Of a DNA stretch of 64,000 nucleotides, positions 34,201 through 47,130 are shown piece by piece. Within the stretch, counting starts at the first letter, position 1, and every line of letters starts with the position of its first letter. The notes beneath the pieces were generated by a model that saw only the letters and a list, made by a program, of their open reading frames with translations, ran no database searches and was not told where the DNA came from. The position numbers and the translations under genes are program-made. The stretch is taken from the NCBI GenBank assembly GCA_026008535.1, contig BRKX01000015.1, positions 26,929,501 through 26,993,500 on the forward strand, written 5' to 3'. Source of the stretch: Perilla frutescens. Its lineage: Eukaryota; Streptophyta; Magnoliopsida; Lamiales; Lamiaceae.

Positions 34201-37200
34201 AATCGAGCAAATGCTAAAATTTACATATAATTAAATAAAGATTAGAAGAATGAGAGATATAACTAAAAATAGTGATAATTAATACTATTAGGCAGCTTCC
34301 ACGTGTATAAATAGGAAACAGCATTGAGTTTACCGCCAAAGTGCATCGTTGCTACTTTTAAGGCTTATTTTCTATTTTTAGCACATGCACGTATTCGCTG
34401 ATTACCTTCCTCTCTTTTTAACACGTATCCTCACCATTTCTTCTATTATATATTCTTCTTCTTCTTTTTAATCATAAGGATAATTCAAACTATGTTATTT
34501 AAGAATCTACACCGCATAACCTTTGTTTTCTTTCTCTATAATACTCTACAAATAAATATATTTTGAAAATTAAGCACACCTCATAATATTGATAAAATTT
34601 GAATTTGAGACCTTCAGTTATTTTTAACAGGACGTTAAAGACTTCCACATCATGATTCCTAATAAGATAAGCTATACACAATTTGATGATCATTGTTCTT
34701 AGATTTTGATGAATATTTTTGAACTTCAAGAATATCTCTATTGTTTAAGATGAGATCCCCTCTCTGTCTCTCTCTCAATTCGGTTTATATTATTGGAGAG
34801 AAATAAAAGAATTTCTATGGAGATTCTCACTTTCATAATTATAAACCATTTTCAGTACTGTCCTACTTACTTATTTATATTTTCTGCCGTGAAATAAAAA
34901 AATAATAATATAAAAGAATGACTTGTTTGCCGATTGCAAGGGGAAAAGTAATAACAACAATCAAACCCTACAGATAAAAATATTAATAAATAAAAATAAA
35001 GGATGAAGTTTGCATTAGAGGGTCAGCATCATATGACATATATCAAAGCAAGGTCACTATCCCGGGACCTAAACATACGAATTTGGAATAATTATTATCA
35101 CATTTTGTCGAAATTTTTTCATACTTTTTAGATAAAAACTAATTAATCTCCCATCAAACTAATTATAAAACGTGGCCTGTGGGCTCATTAATATTAAATT
35201 TCCTAATTATTAATTAGGTATATATGAATTTTTTTTTAATATACCTGCCGGCTGATTGATGGGAGACTACGAATATGGCAATTATTTTAATGAAGTTAAT
35301 ATAATAAAAAATTCTTACAATTATTTACAATTTATTTTTTTATTTACGAGCTATGATCACTAAGTTCCAGAATTTAATTAACTTTTCATTTTATTTGATG
35401 TAATAAATATATTATTATGATTTTAATTTAATGGTAGATCAAAATCAGGCCGCAACGATAGATAATTTTGAATATCAGATATAATAATTTTGCAACGATA
35501 TTAATTGGACGTTCCTCTACGTTCTATTTGTACCTAGCATGGATTGATCGAGTCAAATCAAATATTTTATTAATTGATATTAATGTAACCGACAAATTAG
35601 TTGATATAACTATTTTTTTTAGTGAGAGGTTACGCATCATTACGTTAGACTTATTATAGTATTATTAACTATTTTACACGTACGTAATAAGCAATCACCA
35701 TTATTAAAAGATTGGGTCAAAATCAATTTGCAACTAAATGAAATGACGAGGATGCTAAAACACTTCAATATCAATAAAAGACCTCGTACGTACGCACTCG
35801 GAATTTTCTTAACTAGAGCTTAATAATTTTCAAAAGGTGTTACTTTTTCATTTTCTTTTAATTACAAAATTATGATTTATTTTTTAAAAATTATGTTTTA
35901 TAATTTTGTCTCATGCATATTGTTGTTGAACCCATTCCGCAATACTCGAATCATCAAATGAATGTGTATAAATTGTGTCCCATATATATCAGCTTACAAA
36001 CCAACGAGCTACGTTGAGAATATCAGTCCTAAAAAGATGTTAGTAAAATTTGAATTCATGAGGCAAGAGATCATCTCTCAATCGAGGTTATTGATAGCTA
36101 TTTAATAGTACTATATATTTCGAATGAATATACAAGCTCTGAATTACGCAATCTTCGAGCAAGGAGGAGGACTTCTTTAATTATTTATGTTGTAATGAAA
36201 ATACCTGATCAATCCTAAGATAAGTAAGGTAAAATCCTAATTAAGCGCTATAAACAACATAACTAGATAAATCATACCAAAAACATTAAATAACAATTAA
36301 GTAAACCATAACTGTGGGACATGCATATCATATTTGGTGGGTTATATATGCATATGTCTGTCAGTCTGTGTGTTCATCGGTTTTCATTTATCTTTATGCA
36401 TTATTTCTCTTTCCCTTTTTATTTTTATACATAACTATATAAGTATAGTTTTATCTTCTTACTATCTATTTAAATACATATTTTTACATCTTCAAAAATA
36501 GGAAATAACACAAGTAAATCAATACCAAAGTCGAAAGAAAAAAAAAACAAATCTCAAGCATCTGTAGAAATACTAGCTAGCCAGTATATAAAATAAGATC
36601 AGAAATGCAATGACCAGACCATATTTCACAAAATCATAACTTAGAGCGATATTATATGGTTTTGGTTATGCGAAGAGAGGTGCATAATCAAGTAGCTAGC
36701 TATTGCATTTAATAGGGAAGAAAAGATTCCAATCTGCTAAACCAAACACCTCTACTCATTCAGATCTAAGTTGCAGTAGATCTGATATGACAAGAGAAAA
36801 GGAAAAAAGAAAAAAGAAAAAAAAAATCATCATAGCCAATTAGGCAACGATATGATTAGACAAAACTGTAGATCTACAAGGCCTTTTCTTTTTTTAAAGA
36901 TTTGCACAGGCATTTCGAGTCATTCCCCGTAATTTGGTGTGGTTCAATTCAAGAGAAAAAAATCATATAAATTAAAGTTATTTAACATTCCATTTATTTC
37001 TTATATTTTTTACACTTTTCACATGTAAAATATCATCTTATCCCCCCTTTGGAACACCCAAGCAGTTTAGACCCCTGTGTTGAGGAGAGATATCTTGAAT
37101 ATATATAATAAAACAACATTTAAATTTGAAAATTGCAACTTTTTTTAACCTCAAAATTATAGCTGATAAAGAAGGTTTTTATTTTTGTAGGGGGGGGGGG

Positions 37201-38304
37201 GGGGGGTTAAGCTAAGACTCATGTAGTCATATTCACCAATGGCAATAGGATCTAATTTATATTTCACATAAGTGGACTTATAAAGGAAAATGGAAAGTTA
37301 GATGTTTTCAAAAAGGAAAAGGGAAATTTAGAAAAGGAAAAAAGAAATAAATGATCAACAATCATGCATGTACAAATATGTAGTGGGAAAATGCTTTATT
37401 TCCCTTCTCATGCAAAGCCAATTTTATATTTTATTTAAAGATAATTGCAACTTATGGTAGATTGGCTAAGTGATCCACACCTTGTACTTAAAAGTTAACT
37501 TCCACCCATATAATCATATTGCCCAACTTCAAAATAGGACCCTTCATCTTCTATTTAAAAAGTTTTAAATCATTTTGTCATCTTTTCATTAACTAGTCAT
37601 CTTGTTGAAAACTCCAAGGACGATTAAACATTTTTTATGTCAACTGTGAGTAACTGACTAAATCAACGTCTGTTATGTTATCTCATATTCTAATAATTGG
37701 ATTTATGTCATGTGAATTTATTTATTTTAATGTACAATTATTTATTTTTTTATATACTTATGACATAAATTCAATGGTTGGAATCAAGATGAAACATCAA
37801 ATTGGAATAAATATTTCATTTGTGTCATTGGACAGTAAACAAAATTAGTCGAATTGTATTTGCTAAATGATAATTGCAAGTGTATATTGCCTGTAAAAAT
37901 ATATCAGACCATCTATTTCGAAAAAGAAAATGTGACCGGAGATAATCTATTAAGAGACACGCCTTCGATAAAATAAAATAGAAATCTTAACCTTATTAAA
38001 CCGCAGTAGAAGGTAATTAAACTGTCTCTGGGAAGCTTGTCGAAGAGAGAAAAAAAGAAAAAAAGGAAACGTCATCCGTTACCCGTTGGAAAAATAATAA
38101 TAATAAAAAAATCCTAATTTAACTACATCTATAATATAGTTTCAAATGTATTTCCGAAAGGGTAAGTGATCCTGCAATATGCCTTCTTATACTCGAGACA
38201 TTTAACCATGGATTAGAGCGATGCCGTGCGCTGTTGAGATGATAATTAAATCCACATTTGAATTTCTGAAGTTGAATTTATGTGTAAGATTAGAGCGATG
38301 CCGT

Positions 38305-38337
<33 letters not shown>

Positions 38338-39213
38338 CCTGATATGTTTAGGTTATGAGAAGGGAAGACGAAGTGATGAGGCACATGCATATTCATGTGA
38401 AGGGCGGGCCATAAACCTGTGATCAGTAGCGGTATAGGTCGTTCAGACAAAATCAACTGACATCCATATCTGCACGTGCTTCGTTATTTTACACATGGAT
38501 TTCATTTACTAATAAGACGTTTTGTGGTTCTCAATCAATCCTTTCTTGGCTAACTAAACTAACGTATTTATTATGTGGCTCCTAATTCATCACCATTATA
38601 TGAATTTTGTGAATCCTGATCAATTTATTATCATGGAATGTTAAATAAGGTCAGTAATGGAAAGAGAGGGAAGGAAAAAAAAAACACATCAAATAATATA
38701 GACCAAACAAACCATACTACTGTGAGAAAGAGAGAAGAAGACCATGCCAGTTTTATGAAGGCAGAGTAGTAGTGAAATGCCTAACCAATACAACCACCTA
38801 CCATTTGCAGCATTTCCCAAAGAGATTGCAACTAAAAATGCACTATGAATTACACATCTAACTAACAAAATTTCTGCTACGTTGCCAATCTAAGGAATCG
38901 GTCAAAAACGATATAGTTTTGAGTAAAGCAGGAATAAGAGGTTATAGTTTTTACCAAATGACTTATATAGGTCTGCGTATCTTTTGTGAACTCGACATGT
39001 AAAATGGCTTCCAGCAACGTGAACCTTATAGCTGCATTCAAATCCATTCAGAGTAAAGGCAACCTAACAACTCAAAAGGGATCTGTTGCTGCCAGAAATA
39101 TTGGAGATGATGTAAAAAGGTTGAAGCGAAGCAGTGAAATGATGATAGTGAGAGAGAGAATAAAAAAAGGCATAATCAAAGCATACCTGCTGGGAACCTT
39201 TCTTTTCATGATA
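34201..39213. other. intergenic, 5 kb, AT-rich
   Basis: No protein-coding gene supported. Notables: a promoter-like CACGTGTATAAATAGG at about 34301; a run of 17 G at 37190-37206; a (CT)n run at 38305-38335 preceded by a duplicated GATTAGAGCGATGCCGTGC (about 38212 and 38289). The 3' UTR of the BCCIP gene lies at the right edge. Confidence 0.5.
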
Positions 39214-41143
39214 TCATTCATCTATCAACAAATGCAACTGTTTCCTGAAAGTTGATATCTTACCAGCTTCAACAGCCATCACTAAACCCATTGGACGATA
39301 ATCTTTTAGCTGCATCTTTTGAAAACTCAAATCAGCAAGAAGCAGTTTGTTATGCAAGAAGAGATGTATGCACTTGCACTTCAAGAGAATGATACATATG
39401 AAAGCAAATTATTGATGCATCAGCAAAATATACATGTAAAGGAACTGAAAGCAATACGGTACTAGAAATATAATGAAACATAAGGATTTATCGTGGTAGC
39501 GCAATCCGGAACCACATTAATGCATAGATTGACAAGTAACAGTTAATGTATTTAAAAACTGAGGATACATGCATAAGACAAGGACAGGAAGGAGGGTCTT
39601 GATATAAACAAGAGTGATTAGTGATTATTAGAAAACAACTCATCTCCTTACAATACAAGGTTGACTTTTATTTTAGAGATATCATCTTAGGAATTGAAGG
39701 GCAATACTTGCCTCAGTCGCTGTAACCTGCTGTGCATATAAGGGAAAACTGAAGGACCACGAGCTAAGCTGCAGAAGCATTACAAAATAGTCAGGTCTAA
39801 AAACTGACAAGAGAGAAGCACCAAATAGATTCCACAAGAATACCTCAAAGAAAATTTCATCTTCTGGTTTGATGTAAATTACACTTTCTTCTCCCTCTTT
39901 AATGGTCCCTCTATCCCGGTCTGCATTTTTGTGCTGCATGCATGCAAAAAAAAAAAAAACTATCAAACAGATATTTATAAATATTAGCAGTATATAGTGA
40001 GCAATTCCAACAGTGTACCTTGTAAATTTTGCTAATTATTAAATAAAATTTGAAGCGGAAAGAACTTCGGAGCTCGTCTGTAGGCTTCAACAAGTAAAAA
40101 TAAAATACATTATGAGCAAACATGAGATAACATAACTTGTCTATCACAATAATATTGTCACTAACCTCATCTTCTGTAGCCCACTCCACTTCATCAAAGA
40201 GGCCATCATAAAGCGGAGGCAAAAGCTGAGGTGGGAGATTTACAACACGTTGTGAAACTAAAAGACCAACGTCTTGCGCATGTTCTCCAACCAAAGACTT
40301 GAGTTTAGCTATCACATTCATATCCTGGCACACTTTAAGCAAGTAATCCTTGAGCTCAAGCACACATTTGCTATCCTGATATAAATCAAAACATCATGTG
40401 TTAAAACTCAACTAAGATTCTGAATTGAGTCTAGAAGCGAGATATCATATTCTCAATTAGGAGTGAAGGGCATAATTATAAATACATTTAAAAAATTTGC
40501 AGTTGCTTGCCTTATATCTCCCTAAATTCAGAGCAGTTACAACAGAATATACTCCATCATCTTCATCATTCTCAATCTTGACTACAGTGCCAACACTCGG
40601 CTGACCCAATATTGAGTCAACAAAGCCACTCAGATCCCACTTTATAGTATCAAGGTAGGTTTGCAGAAGGACCTTCACCCCATGGAAGTCACTGGGTTTT
40701 GGATCAAAGAAGACAAAATCTGCTTGAACATCTCCCTTAGCAAACAAGTAGATTAAATGATTAGAATAACTATGGGAAGAACCGTTTTGGTGTGGAATTA
40801 CGGCAATCAAAAGAAACTGGTGAGATTATGGTTACTTAAACTAACCTCAAATTCTTCATCATCAGAAGAGTCAGATTCCCGGGCTTTATCTTTGCCGTGG
40901 CTCATGACCCCATTAACTATAGACAAGCAAATAGCTTTAAAAAAAATGCCAGATTAACAAAAAAAAATAAAAAGGAAGCAGGGAAAACCCAATGAAGATC
41001 ATACCAGAGGAAGTTGTGTAATCTTTATTCTGTAGCTTGGTTTTCTGCCTCAAAGTAGCCATAGCTATCGACCGAGCAAACGGAGAAAAGGTGAGTAGTC
41101 GATGTCTCAAGAAGTGGTGATGCTTTTTTGGTTTCCGTGGCAT
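39214..41143 (-). CDS. BCCIP: BCCIP/BCP1 family protein
   Basis: Plant homologue of BCCIP (BRCA2- and CDKN1A-interacting) and yeast Bcp1, a nuclear protein that in yeast acts as chaperone for ribosomal protein Rpl23. Eight exons (minus): 41143-41005, 40916-40846, 40735-40511, 40375-40166, 40084-40019, 39933-39844, 39768-39712, 39309-39214; 954 nt, 317 aa, frame kept at each junction. Family hallmarks: an acidic stretch SDSSDDEEFE; then ADFVFFDPKPSDFHGVK, DLSGFVDSILGQPSVGTVVK, YSVVTALNLGRYK; SFRFKFYLIISKIYK; CSWSF-like SSWSFSFPL; RPMGLVMAVEAGKI near the end. The N-terminus is basic (MPRKPKKHHHF). Length matches plant members. Introns 3 and 7 use GC instead of GT at the donor (AAG|GCAAGC, GAG|GCAAGT). 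An in-frame Met four codons upstream is excluded because a TTACAG acceptor lies directly before the chosen ATG. Confidence 0.93.
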
Positions 41144-42960
41144 TCTGTAAGTCACAGAACCTGTATTAGCATCATGGATAGGAGAAAGATGGTGAAGAAA
41201 TTATCCAGGACAATTCAAGATGAAGAGTTGTATCTTGATGTTGTTGAGTTACTAAACTTCCAAGTTAACAGGTTTGCAATGAGGACACCATTTCTTCATA
41301 AACTCCCTCTATAACTGCTGATATAAAACAGTATGTCTTCTCAGTTGTCCCACAACCAAATTACAAGCTCAAAGCATATACCTCCAACTCTCCAAGAAAC
41401 ATTAATGTTTCGTAGTTGTTAACTTGTTATATAGCATAAATATATGTTGCTAACAAACTGGCTTTCTCATAATTTTCTTATGTCTCTAATCCCTAAACTA
41501 AGGACACCCATTAAGAAGCTAACTCTGAATTTCATAGACAAAGGACAAAAGTTCTAAACTACAATAAATCTGAACACAATTGTGATCGAGCAAAAAGAAG
41601 AGGATTGCTTGTCTATTAATTCCATTAACTTCAGCGATTCTCCTATAAATGCACCTGCTGACACAATCGCATCAAACCTTATCTAGGTTAGTAATACTGC
41701 ATGTTAAGTGTTAAAAATGTGTGGTCATTCTCTAACAAACTATAAACAAAATTAGTGGTGAAAGCTATTTGTATTAAATAATAATAAAAATCTGAAATGT
41801 AACAAGTGACAAATCAAAAGGAAAAATCAAATAAGTCGAAACAACCACAAGTGAAGTCAGTAGAAAATTTTGCCACAGACATGACAAACCTACAAATTTG
41901 CCGATGTCTTAGTTTGATGTAAGTCAAATACAAGGCTTGTACTGAAAACTCAAGTAATAAAAGCAAGTTTCAAAAATTACTAGTGTCTGCTACCCTAATG
42001 CAACCAACTAGATGTTGTTTTTTGAATTCTTAAAAAGTATTATCCCCAAATACTGCATTTAAATACTACCAGCCTCAATCCTCCAAAAGCTAGCACTTCC
42101 ACAACTGAAGATTATATATATTCACCTTGCTATTAATGTTTAAATCACGATGATATTCATCCAAAAATCAAATCTTTAGTTATCTAAAGACATTGCCAAA
42201 CCAGCAGCCTATCAATTTGCAATAACTTTACCTATTTGCTAAAAAATTTTAGCAAAAGCCAGACTCAAGCTCTTATGAGTAGGGGTGAGCATCAGGTCTA
42301 TTTGGTCGCTTTCGATCCGAAAAATCAAAAACCGAATAACCCGAATGTGGGAGTGATTAGGGCCAAACCGAAAAAACCGATCAAATTCGGTTTGGTTCCG
42401 GGTTTTTTTCCAGTTTTGAACTGTTGTCGGCTGCCCGACTCAAGCTCCATCCATTAAATAAAAAAAAATATGATTTTATTTTGTTCCTACTATTAACAAT
42501 TATCCTTGTAATTAAAATCATTAAATCAGAAACTCAACAACAATCAGACTCTTCAGTCTGAAATAAAAGCAGTCACCAATCCCCATTTTCAATCAATCCT
42601 CAATTCAAATACAATAAATCAGAAACACAATGAATTAAAACAGAAGTTACAAACCCTGGCTTTGCAGCTGCTTAAAGAATGAAGAATCTATCTCGGCGAC
42701 TCAGCGGCGGGTTGGGAGAGCTGCTCGGCGGACGGAGAGAGAGAGAGAGGGGGTAGCGAGGAAAGGTTGTTGTTGTTGCTACTGCTCGGAGTTGGCAGCC
42801 GGCGAGAGAGATAGATGGAGGTGAGCGGCGGACGGCGTGTACTAAAGTGTTTATGCGAGAGAGAGAATAGAGAGAGGGGGAGGTCTAGTTGAGGTGAGCG
42901 GCTGATTAGGCGCCTGCAGGCTGCAGGCCAGATGGCGGATGCTCTCTCTTCACTCTTCAC
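41144..42960 (-). promoter_or_regulatory. probable 5' leader exon and leader intron of BCCIP gene
   Basis: The sequence TTACAG|A directly precedes the BCCIP ATG and looks like a 3' splice site. A candidate donor G|GTTTGT lies at about 42654. This gives a leader intron of about 1.5 kb and a CT-rich, GC-richer first exon (about 42655-42950, ending before a TTTAACCC-rich flank). The 90-codon ORF across that exon has low complexity (Ser/Pro/Leu) and is not called. A transcript alignment would settle it. Confidence 0.5.
42273..42436. mobile_element. hAT-like terminal fragment with flanking 11-bp repeat
   Basis: Contains TAGGGGTGAGCATC followed by the ATCCGAAAAA / AACCGAA / TTCGGTTTGG words common in plant hAT-like repeats. 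It is bounded by exact GACTCAAGCTC copies at 42262-42272 and 42437-42447. The inverse end is missing, so classification is tentative. Confidence 0.35.
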
Positions 42961-43692
42961 TCTTCACAATTTCTAGATTTAGGGGTTTTATTGCTTTTAG
43001 GGTTCTTTTAACCCTTTTTTTTTTTTTCTTTCTAATTAGATTTAAGTTTTGGAATACAGTATTATATTAGAGTTTTTTTTTTCCCCTTTAAATTTACGAC
43101 ATTTTTATTTCAGAATTGGGTTCTTTTAACCCTTTTTTTCCTTTCTAATTAGATTTAAGCTATAGAGTAGAGACGTGTTTGAGTTTTAATTTGGGAATGC
43201 TCATTTAGTTTCCTATAAAAAAATAAAAAAATAAATCTATGAAAGAGTATTTCCAATATAAAATTATTATAATTAAAATATAATACAATCATTTTATTAC
43301 AAAGTATATGAATAGTGTATATATTTAACCTGTTGGCATGAATTTACTTTTAATGAGATTTTATTTGAAGGTAAAATTATTTTTTTATAAATCCAACTGT
43401 ATATTTATTTTTTCACATTCTTATTCCAAATTATTTAAATTATGATGTTTGTCATAATAAAAGGCTTTTATATTGTTACAAACAAAAGTCTTACATTAAA
43501 TGGAAAATAAAAATATACATTAACTAATCTTTTTTTAAGATTGCATTAACTAATCTTTAATTGCTGAAAAAAAAAATTAATTGACAACATAGAATTACAA
43601 CGCTTCTAAACCGGTTCTGTATGTTAACTATACATAAAAGACATTGTGAGGAAAACAAAAAAATCCGAATCGACATAATTAACATATACTTA
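42961..43692. other. upstream of the BCCIP gene, AT-rich
   Basis: A 23-bp direct repeat-like text TTCTTTTAACCCTTTTTTT recurs at about 43002 and 43118. No gene. Confidence 0.5.
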
Positions 43693-43882
43693 GGCAATGT
43701 TTGGTATACTGGTACGGATATACCTACATTAATAAAATCTGGATTGCTTTGAAAGATAATTGCGTATTAGCTATTTTAATTGTGTGTTTGGTTATTAAGA
43801 TAAATATACTAAGATTGTTTCACACATCTGTTTGGTACATTGTTTTATTTGGTAGACTAAGTTTTGGAATGAGTAAATTAGT
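43693..43882. mobile_element. truncated Tourist-like MITE copy
   Basis: Begins GGCAATGTTTGGTA after TTA, identical to the start of the next element, and contains a related ATATACTAAGATTG segment. It lacks the right TIR and runs straight into the full copy. Confidence 0.6.
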
Positions 43883-43885
43883 TTA

Positions 43886-44091
43886 GGCAATGTTTGGTAG
43901 TCTAGATAAAGGCATATATACTAAGATTGCTACGCCAGAAACTGTATCCGAGGGGGGCGTCGGATACATTATCCAGCCGAATCAGTAAATTACACCCCGG
44001 GCCTCGCATGAACGAATAATGGCTACCAAACACACGGTTCTTGCTGGATACCTATACTAATATGCCTTTATCCAGGCTACCAAACATTGCC
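43886..44091. mobile_element. Tourist-like (PIF/Harbinger) MITE
   Basis: The TIR GGCAATGTTTGGTAGTCT is mirrored by AGGCTACCAAACATTGCC, followed inward by GATAAAGGCATAT / ATATGCCTTTATC. It is flanked by TTA on both sides (43883-43885, 44092-44094), the Harbinger target. 206 bp, non-coding. Confidence 0.85.
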
Positions 44092-44104
44092 TTAAGAAGT
44101 AAAA

Positions 44105-46507
44105 TGTAGAATAAAGTGACGGCAAAGAAGAAGCTGATTTGGGAAGAAAAATCTGGAGAGAAAATCATAATCTCATGTTATCATAGCTTAACCTAATAGA
44201 ATAAAGTCGTGAGCTATTTATATTAGCTCACAAGATAAAAACGTGTTTTACAATTCAAGTAAATCAACTCTAACAATATATCCTAACATCTCATAAAGAA
44301 ATAAAGAAAATAAATAATAGATTTCTACATCCCCTCCTCAAGTGGAGACTGGGAGACATCGAGCAGTCCCAACTTGGAACACAAATTCTGAAATGGAAGT
44401 CGAGACAAAGACTTAGTAAATACATCTGCTAGTTGATGTGCAGATGAAACCTTTGCTGGCAAGAGCAACCCTTCCTTGAACAAATTCCGAACAATATGGC
44501 AGTCAATCTCAATGTGCTTGGTCCTTTCGTGAAAAACTGGATTCCTGGCAATATAAAGGGAAGCCTGATTATCGCACCACAAAGATATAGGTAGGGGACA
44601 GGGCATGTGAAAGTCTACGAGCATGTAGGTAAGCCATCGGAGTTCCCGAGCAGTTACACTCATGGCTCTATACTCAGCCTCAGCAGATGATGAAGAGACT
44701 GTATTTTATTTTTTTTGTTTTCCAGGAGATTAAAGAATCTCCCCAAAAAATACAATATCCTGTTAGAGATTTTCTGGTATCAGGACATGTTCCCCAGTCA
44801 GCGTCACAATATGCTCGTAACTTCAGTTCACCTTCAACTGGATAAAATATACCTGACGCAGGACATCCTTTCAAGTACTTCATGAGATGAATAGCTGCCT
44901 CCCAATGATCTTGCTTAGGCTGTCCAACAAACTGACTAAGTTGCTGGACAGAAGAGCTGATATCAGGACGCGTAAGATTCATATATAACATCCTTCCTAT
45001 CAATCTGCGGTACCTCTCCGGGTCCCCAAAATCCTCTCCTTGATGGCGGCTAAATTTAACTCCAGGTGGCAATGGAGTTGCAGTTGGTTTACATCCCATC
45101 AACCCTAAGTCTGCCAAAGTGTCCAAGATATATTTTCTCTGATTGAGGTAAGTTCCAGAGGATCCTCTAGCAATTTCCATCCCAATGAAATATCTAGCAA
45201 AACCCAAATCCTTAATAGTGAATTTTTTGTCCAAAAAACACTTTAAGGCAGTGATGTCCTTCTCATGGGAACCTGTTATCAAGATATCATCTACATAGAC
45301 AATGAGAGCGAGAAATGATGAGTTAGCAGACTTCACAAATAGACAATTATCATTAGGAGACTGTTGAAAACCATAATCTTGCAAAGCACCACAAAATTCA
45401 TGATTCCATTGTCTAGAGGCTTGTTTAAGCCCATAGAGACTGCGCATTAACTTGCACACTTGGCCAGGTTTGGCCTTCTCATACCCTGCAGGAGGCAACA
45501 TATAAATTTCATCATCCAAATGTCCATGCAAAAAAGCATTATTTACATCAATATGATGTAATCCCCATGTCTGTGCAGTAGCCAAAGCTATGAGCATTCT
45601 CACAGTAACTAACTTGGCCACAGGTGAAAAGACTTCTGTGTAGTCTTCTCCTTCTTGTTGATCATAGCCCTTCGCCACCAAACGGGCCTTATATCTGTCA
45701 ATTGTGCCGTCCGCCTTGAGTTTAACTTTATAAACCCACTTGCTGCCAATGGCATTCTTGTGGGTAGGCAAATCAGTCAGCACCCATGTCTGGTTTTCTT
45801 CAAGAGCGTGGATTTCTTTTTGCATAGCATCAACCCACTCAGCATGTTGCACAGCTTGTTTATAACTAGTAGGTTCATGTAATAGTGATACATTTGCCAA
45901 GTAAGACACATAAGTGTTGCTTAAGGTGGGTGAAACAGAGTAAGGAAAGGCATTTAGAGTATGCTGAGTTGGATTTAAACATGTAGTATGAATAAAAGGG
46001 CTAATATCAGACTCAGTTTGCTCACTAATAATTGTGTGTGTGACAAAATCGTTCATCCATGCAGGTCTCCGCTTATCCCTACAACCCCTTTCCAATGATG
46101 TAGATGGCTTGGAAGTAGTAGTAACAGGGTCATGAGCTATGGCAGGTTCGTTGGTAAAGGGTTCTATGACAGAGACAAGAGGCAGGCAAGTGTATTCAGG
46201 TGTTGGAGTAATGAACTGAAATGGAAAAACGTCTTCAAACACGTGAACATCTCGAGCAACAAAAAATCTGCTTGTCATACCATGTAGAATAAAGTGACGG
46301 CAAAGAAGAAGCTGATTTGGGAAGAAAAATCTGGAGAGAAAATCATAATCTCATGTTATCATAGCTTAACCTAATAGAATAAAGTCGTGAGCTATTTATA
46401 TTAGCTCACAAGATAAAAACGTGTTTTACAATTCAAGTAAAGCAACTCTAACAATATATCCTAACATCTCATAAAGAAATAAAGAAAATAAGTAATAGAT
46501 TTCTACA
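44105..46507 (-). mobile_element. young Copia LTR retrotransposon with internal deletion
   Basis: Two 225-bp LTRs (44105-44329 and 46283-46507), each TGTAGAATAAAG...TTTCTACA, differ at two positions. The 5-bp duplication TAAAA (44100-44104, 46508-46512) is perfect. On the minus strand the polypurine tract GAGGAGGGGA abuts the 3' LTR. At the 5' LTR the primer-binding site begins TGGTAT and runs directly into late-integrase/RT coding sequence, so gag, protease and most of integrase have been deleted. Confidence 0.95.
44325..46278 (-). pseudogene. Copia RT-RNase H polyprotein, 5'-deleted and frameshifted
   Basis: The main frame (46278-44680, 532 codons) starts near the integrase tail SRFFVARDVHVFEDVFPF and runs through the RT: TWVLTDLPTHKNAIGSKW, RYKARLVAKGYDQQEGEDY, the catalytic YVDDILITGS, RYFIGMEIARG, then RNase H YCDADWGTCPDTRKSLTGYC and SWKTKK. 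A frameshift in the A/T-rich run near 44700 breaks the link to the SSSSAEAEYRAM region. The other frame continues (44663-44325) with WCDNQASLYIARNP, ERTKHIEIDCHIVR and ADVFTKSL to the end. It cannot make a complete Gag-Pol. Confidence 0.93.
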
Positions 46508-46512
46508 TAAAA

Positions 46513-47130
46513 CGTGTCCGCAATTATAATCAAAAAATGTTTTAAAAATATATATTAATTAAAAAAAAATCAGTTGGATGGGCATCCATTCTTCCTCAAG
46601 AGTATGAACATTAAACCTGTTATATCCAATAATAGCCCAGCACTAGTCTGCGTAATATACGGGCTTTCAATCAATCACACAATTCCAACATTTATAATAC
46701 ATTAGGCCCAGTATTAGTCCCAGCCTCCATCTCAACCAAATAAATTTGAGTGGAGTTTGGTTATTTGTTCGAAAAGGCAAAAACAACAAATAAAAGAAAT
46801 TAAATAAGGTGGAGTTTGGTTAAATTTTCCTCAACCCCAATTGTCAATAAATTGGATAGAGAATTATATTATAAATCAACAGGAAAGTTTCGGTGCCCCT
46901 CTCGCATGATTTTAGGATCGCAACTATTTGTGATTTAACATCCCATTTTAAAGTTCTAACTAGAAACATATTGATCTTGGAAGGGTTAATTGTCATTAAA
47001 TTAAATTTTGAGCATAATTATAAATTTAACATGTGTAGTGGTCATCTTTTGTCAGCCCACTACGCTGGCCTAAGAAAGTTGAATATCGTCATTCAATTAG
47101 TTTTCAAGCAGATACCGTTAAAATGAAATT
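46513..47130. other. intergenic, AT-rich
   Basis: No gene recognised. Confidence 0.5.

Noticed and set aside
42688..42960. 90-codon minus ORF upstream of BCCIP
   Set aside because: Low-complexity Ser/Leu/Pro from CT-rich leader sequence; better explained as a 5' UTR exon.
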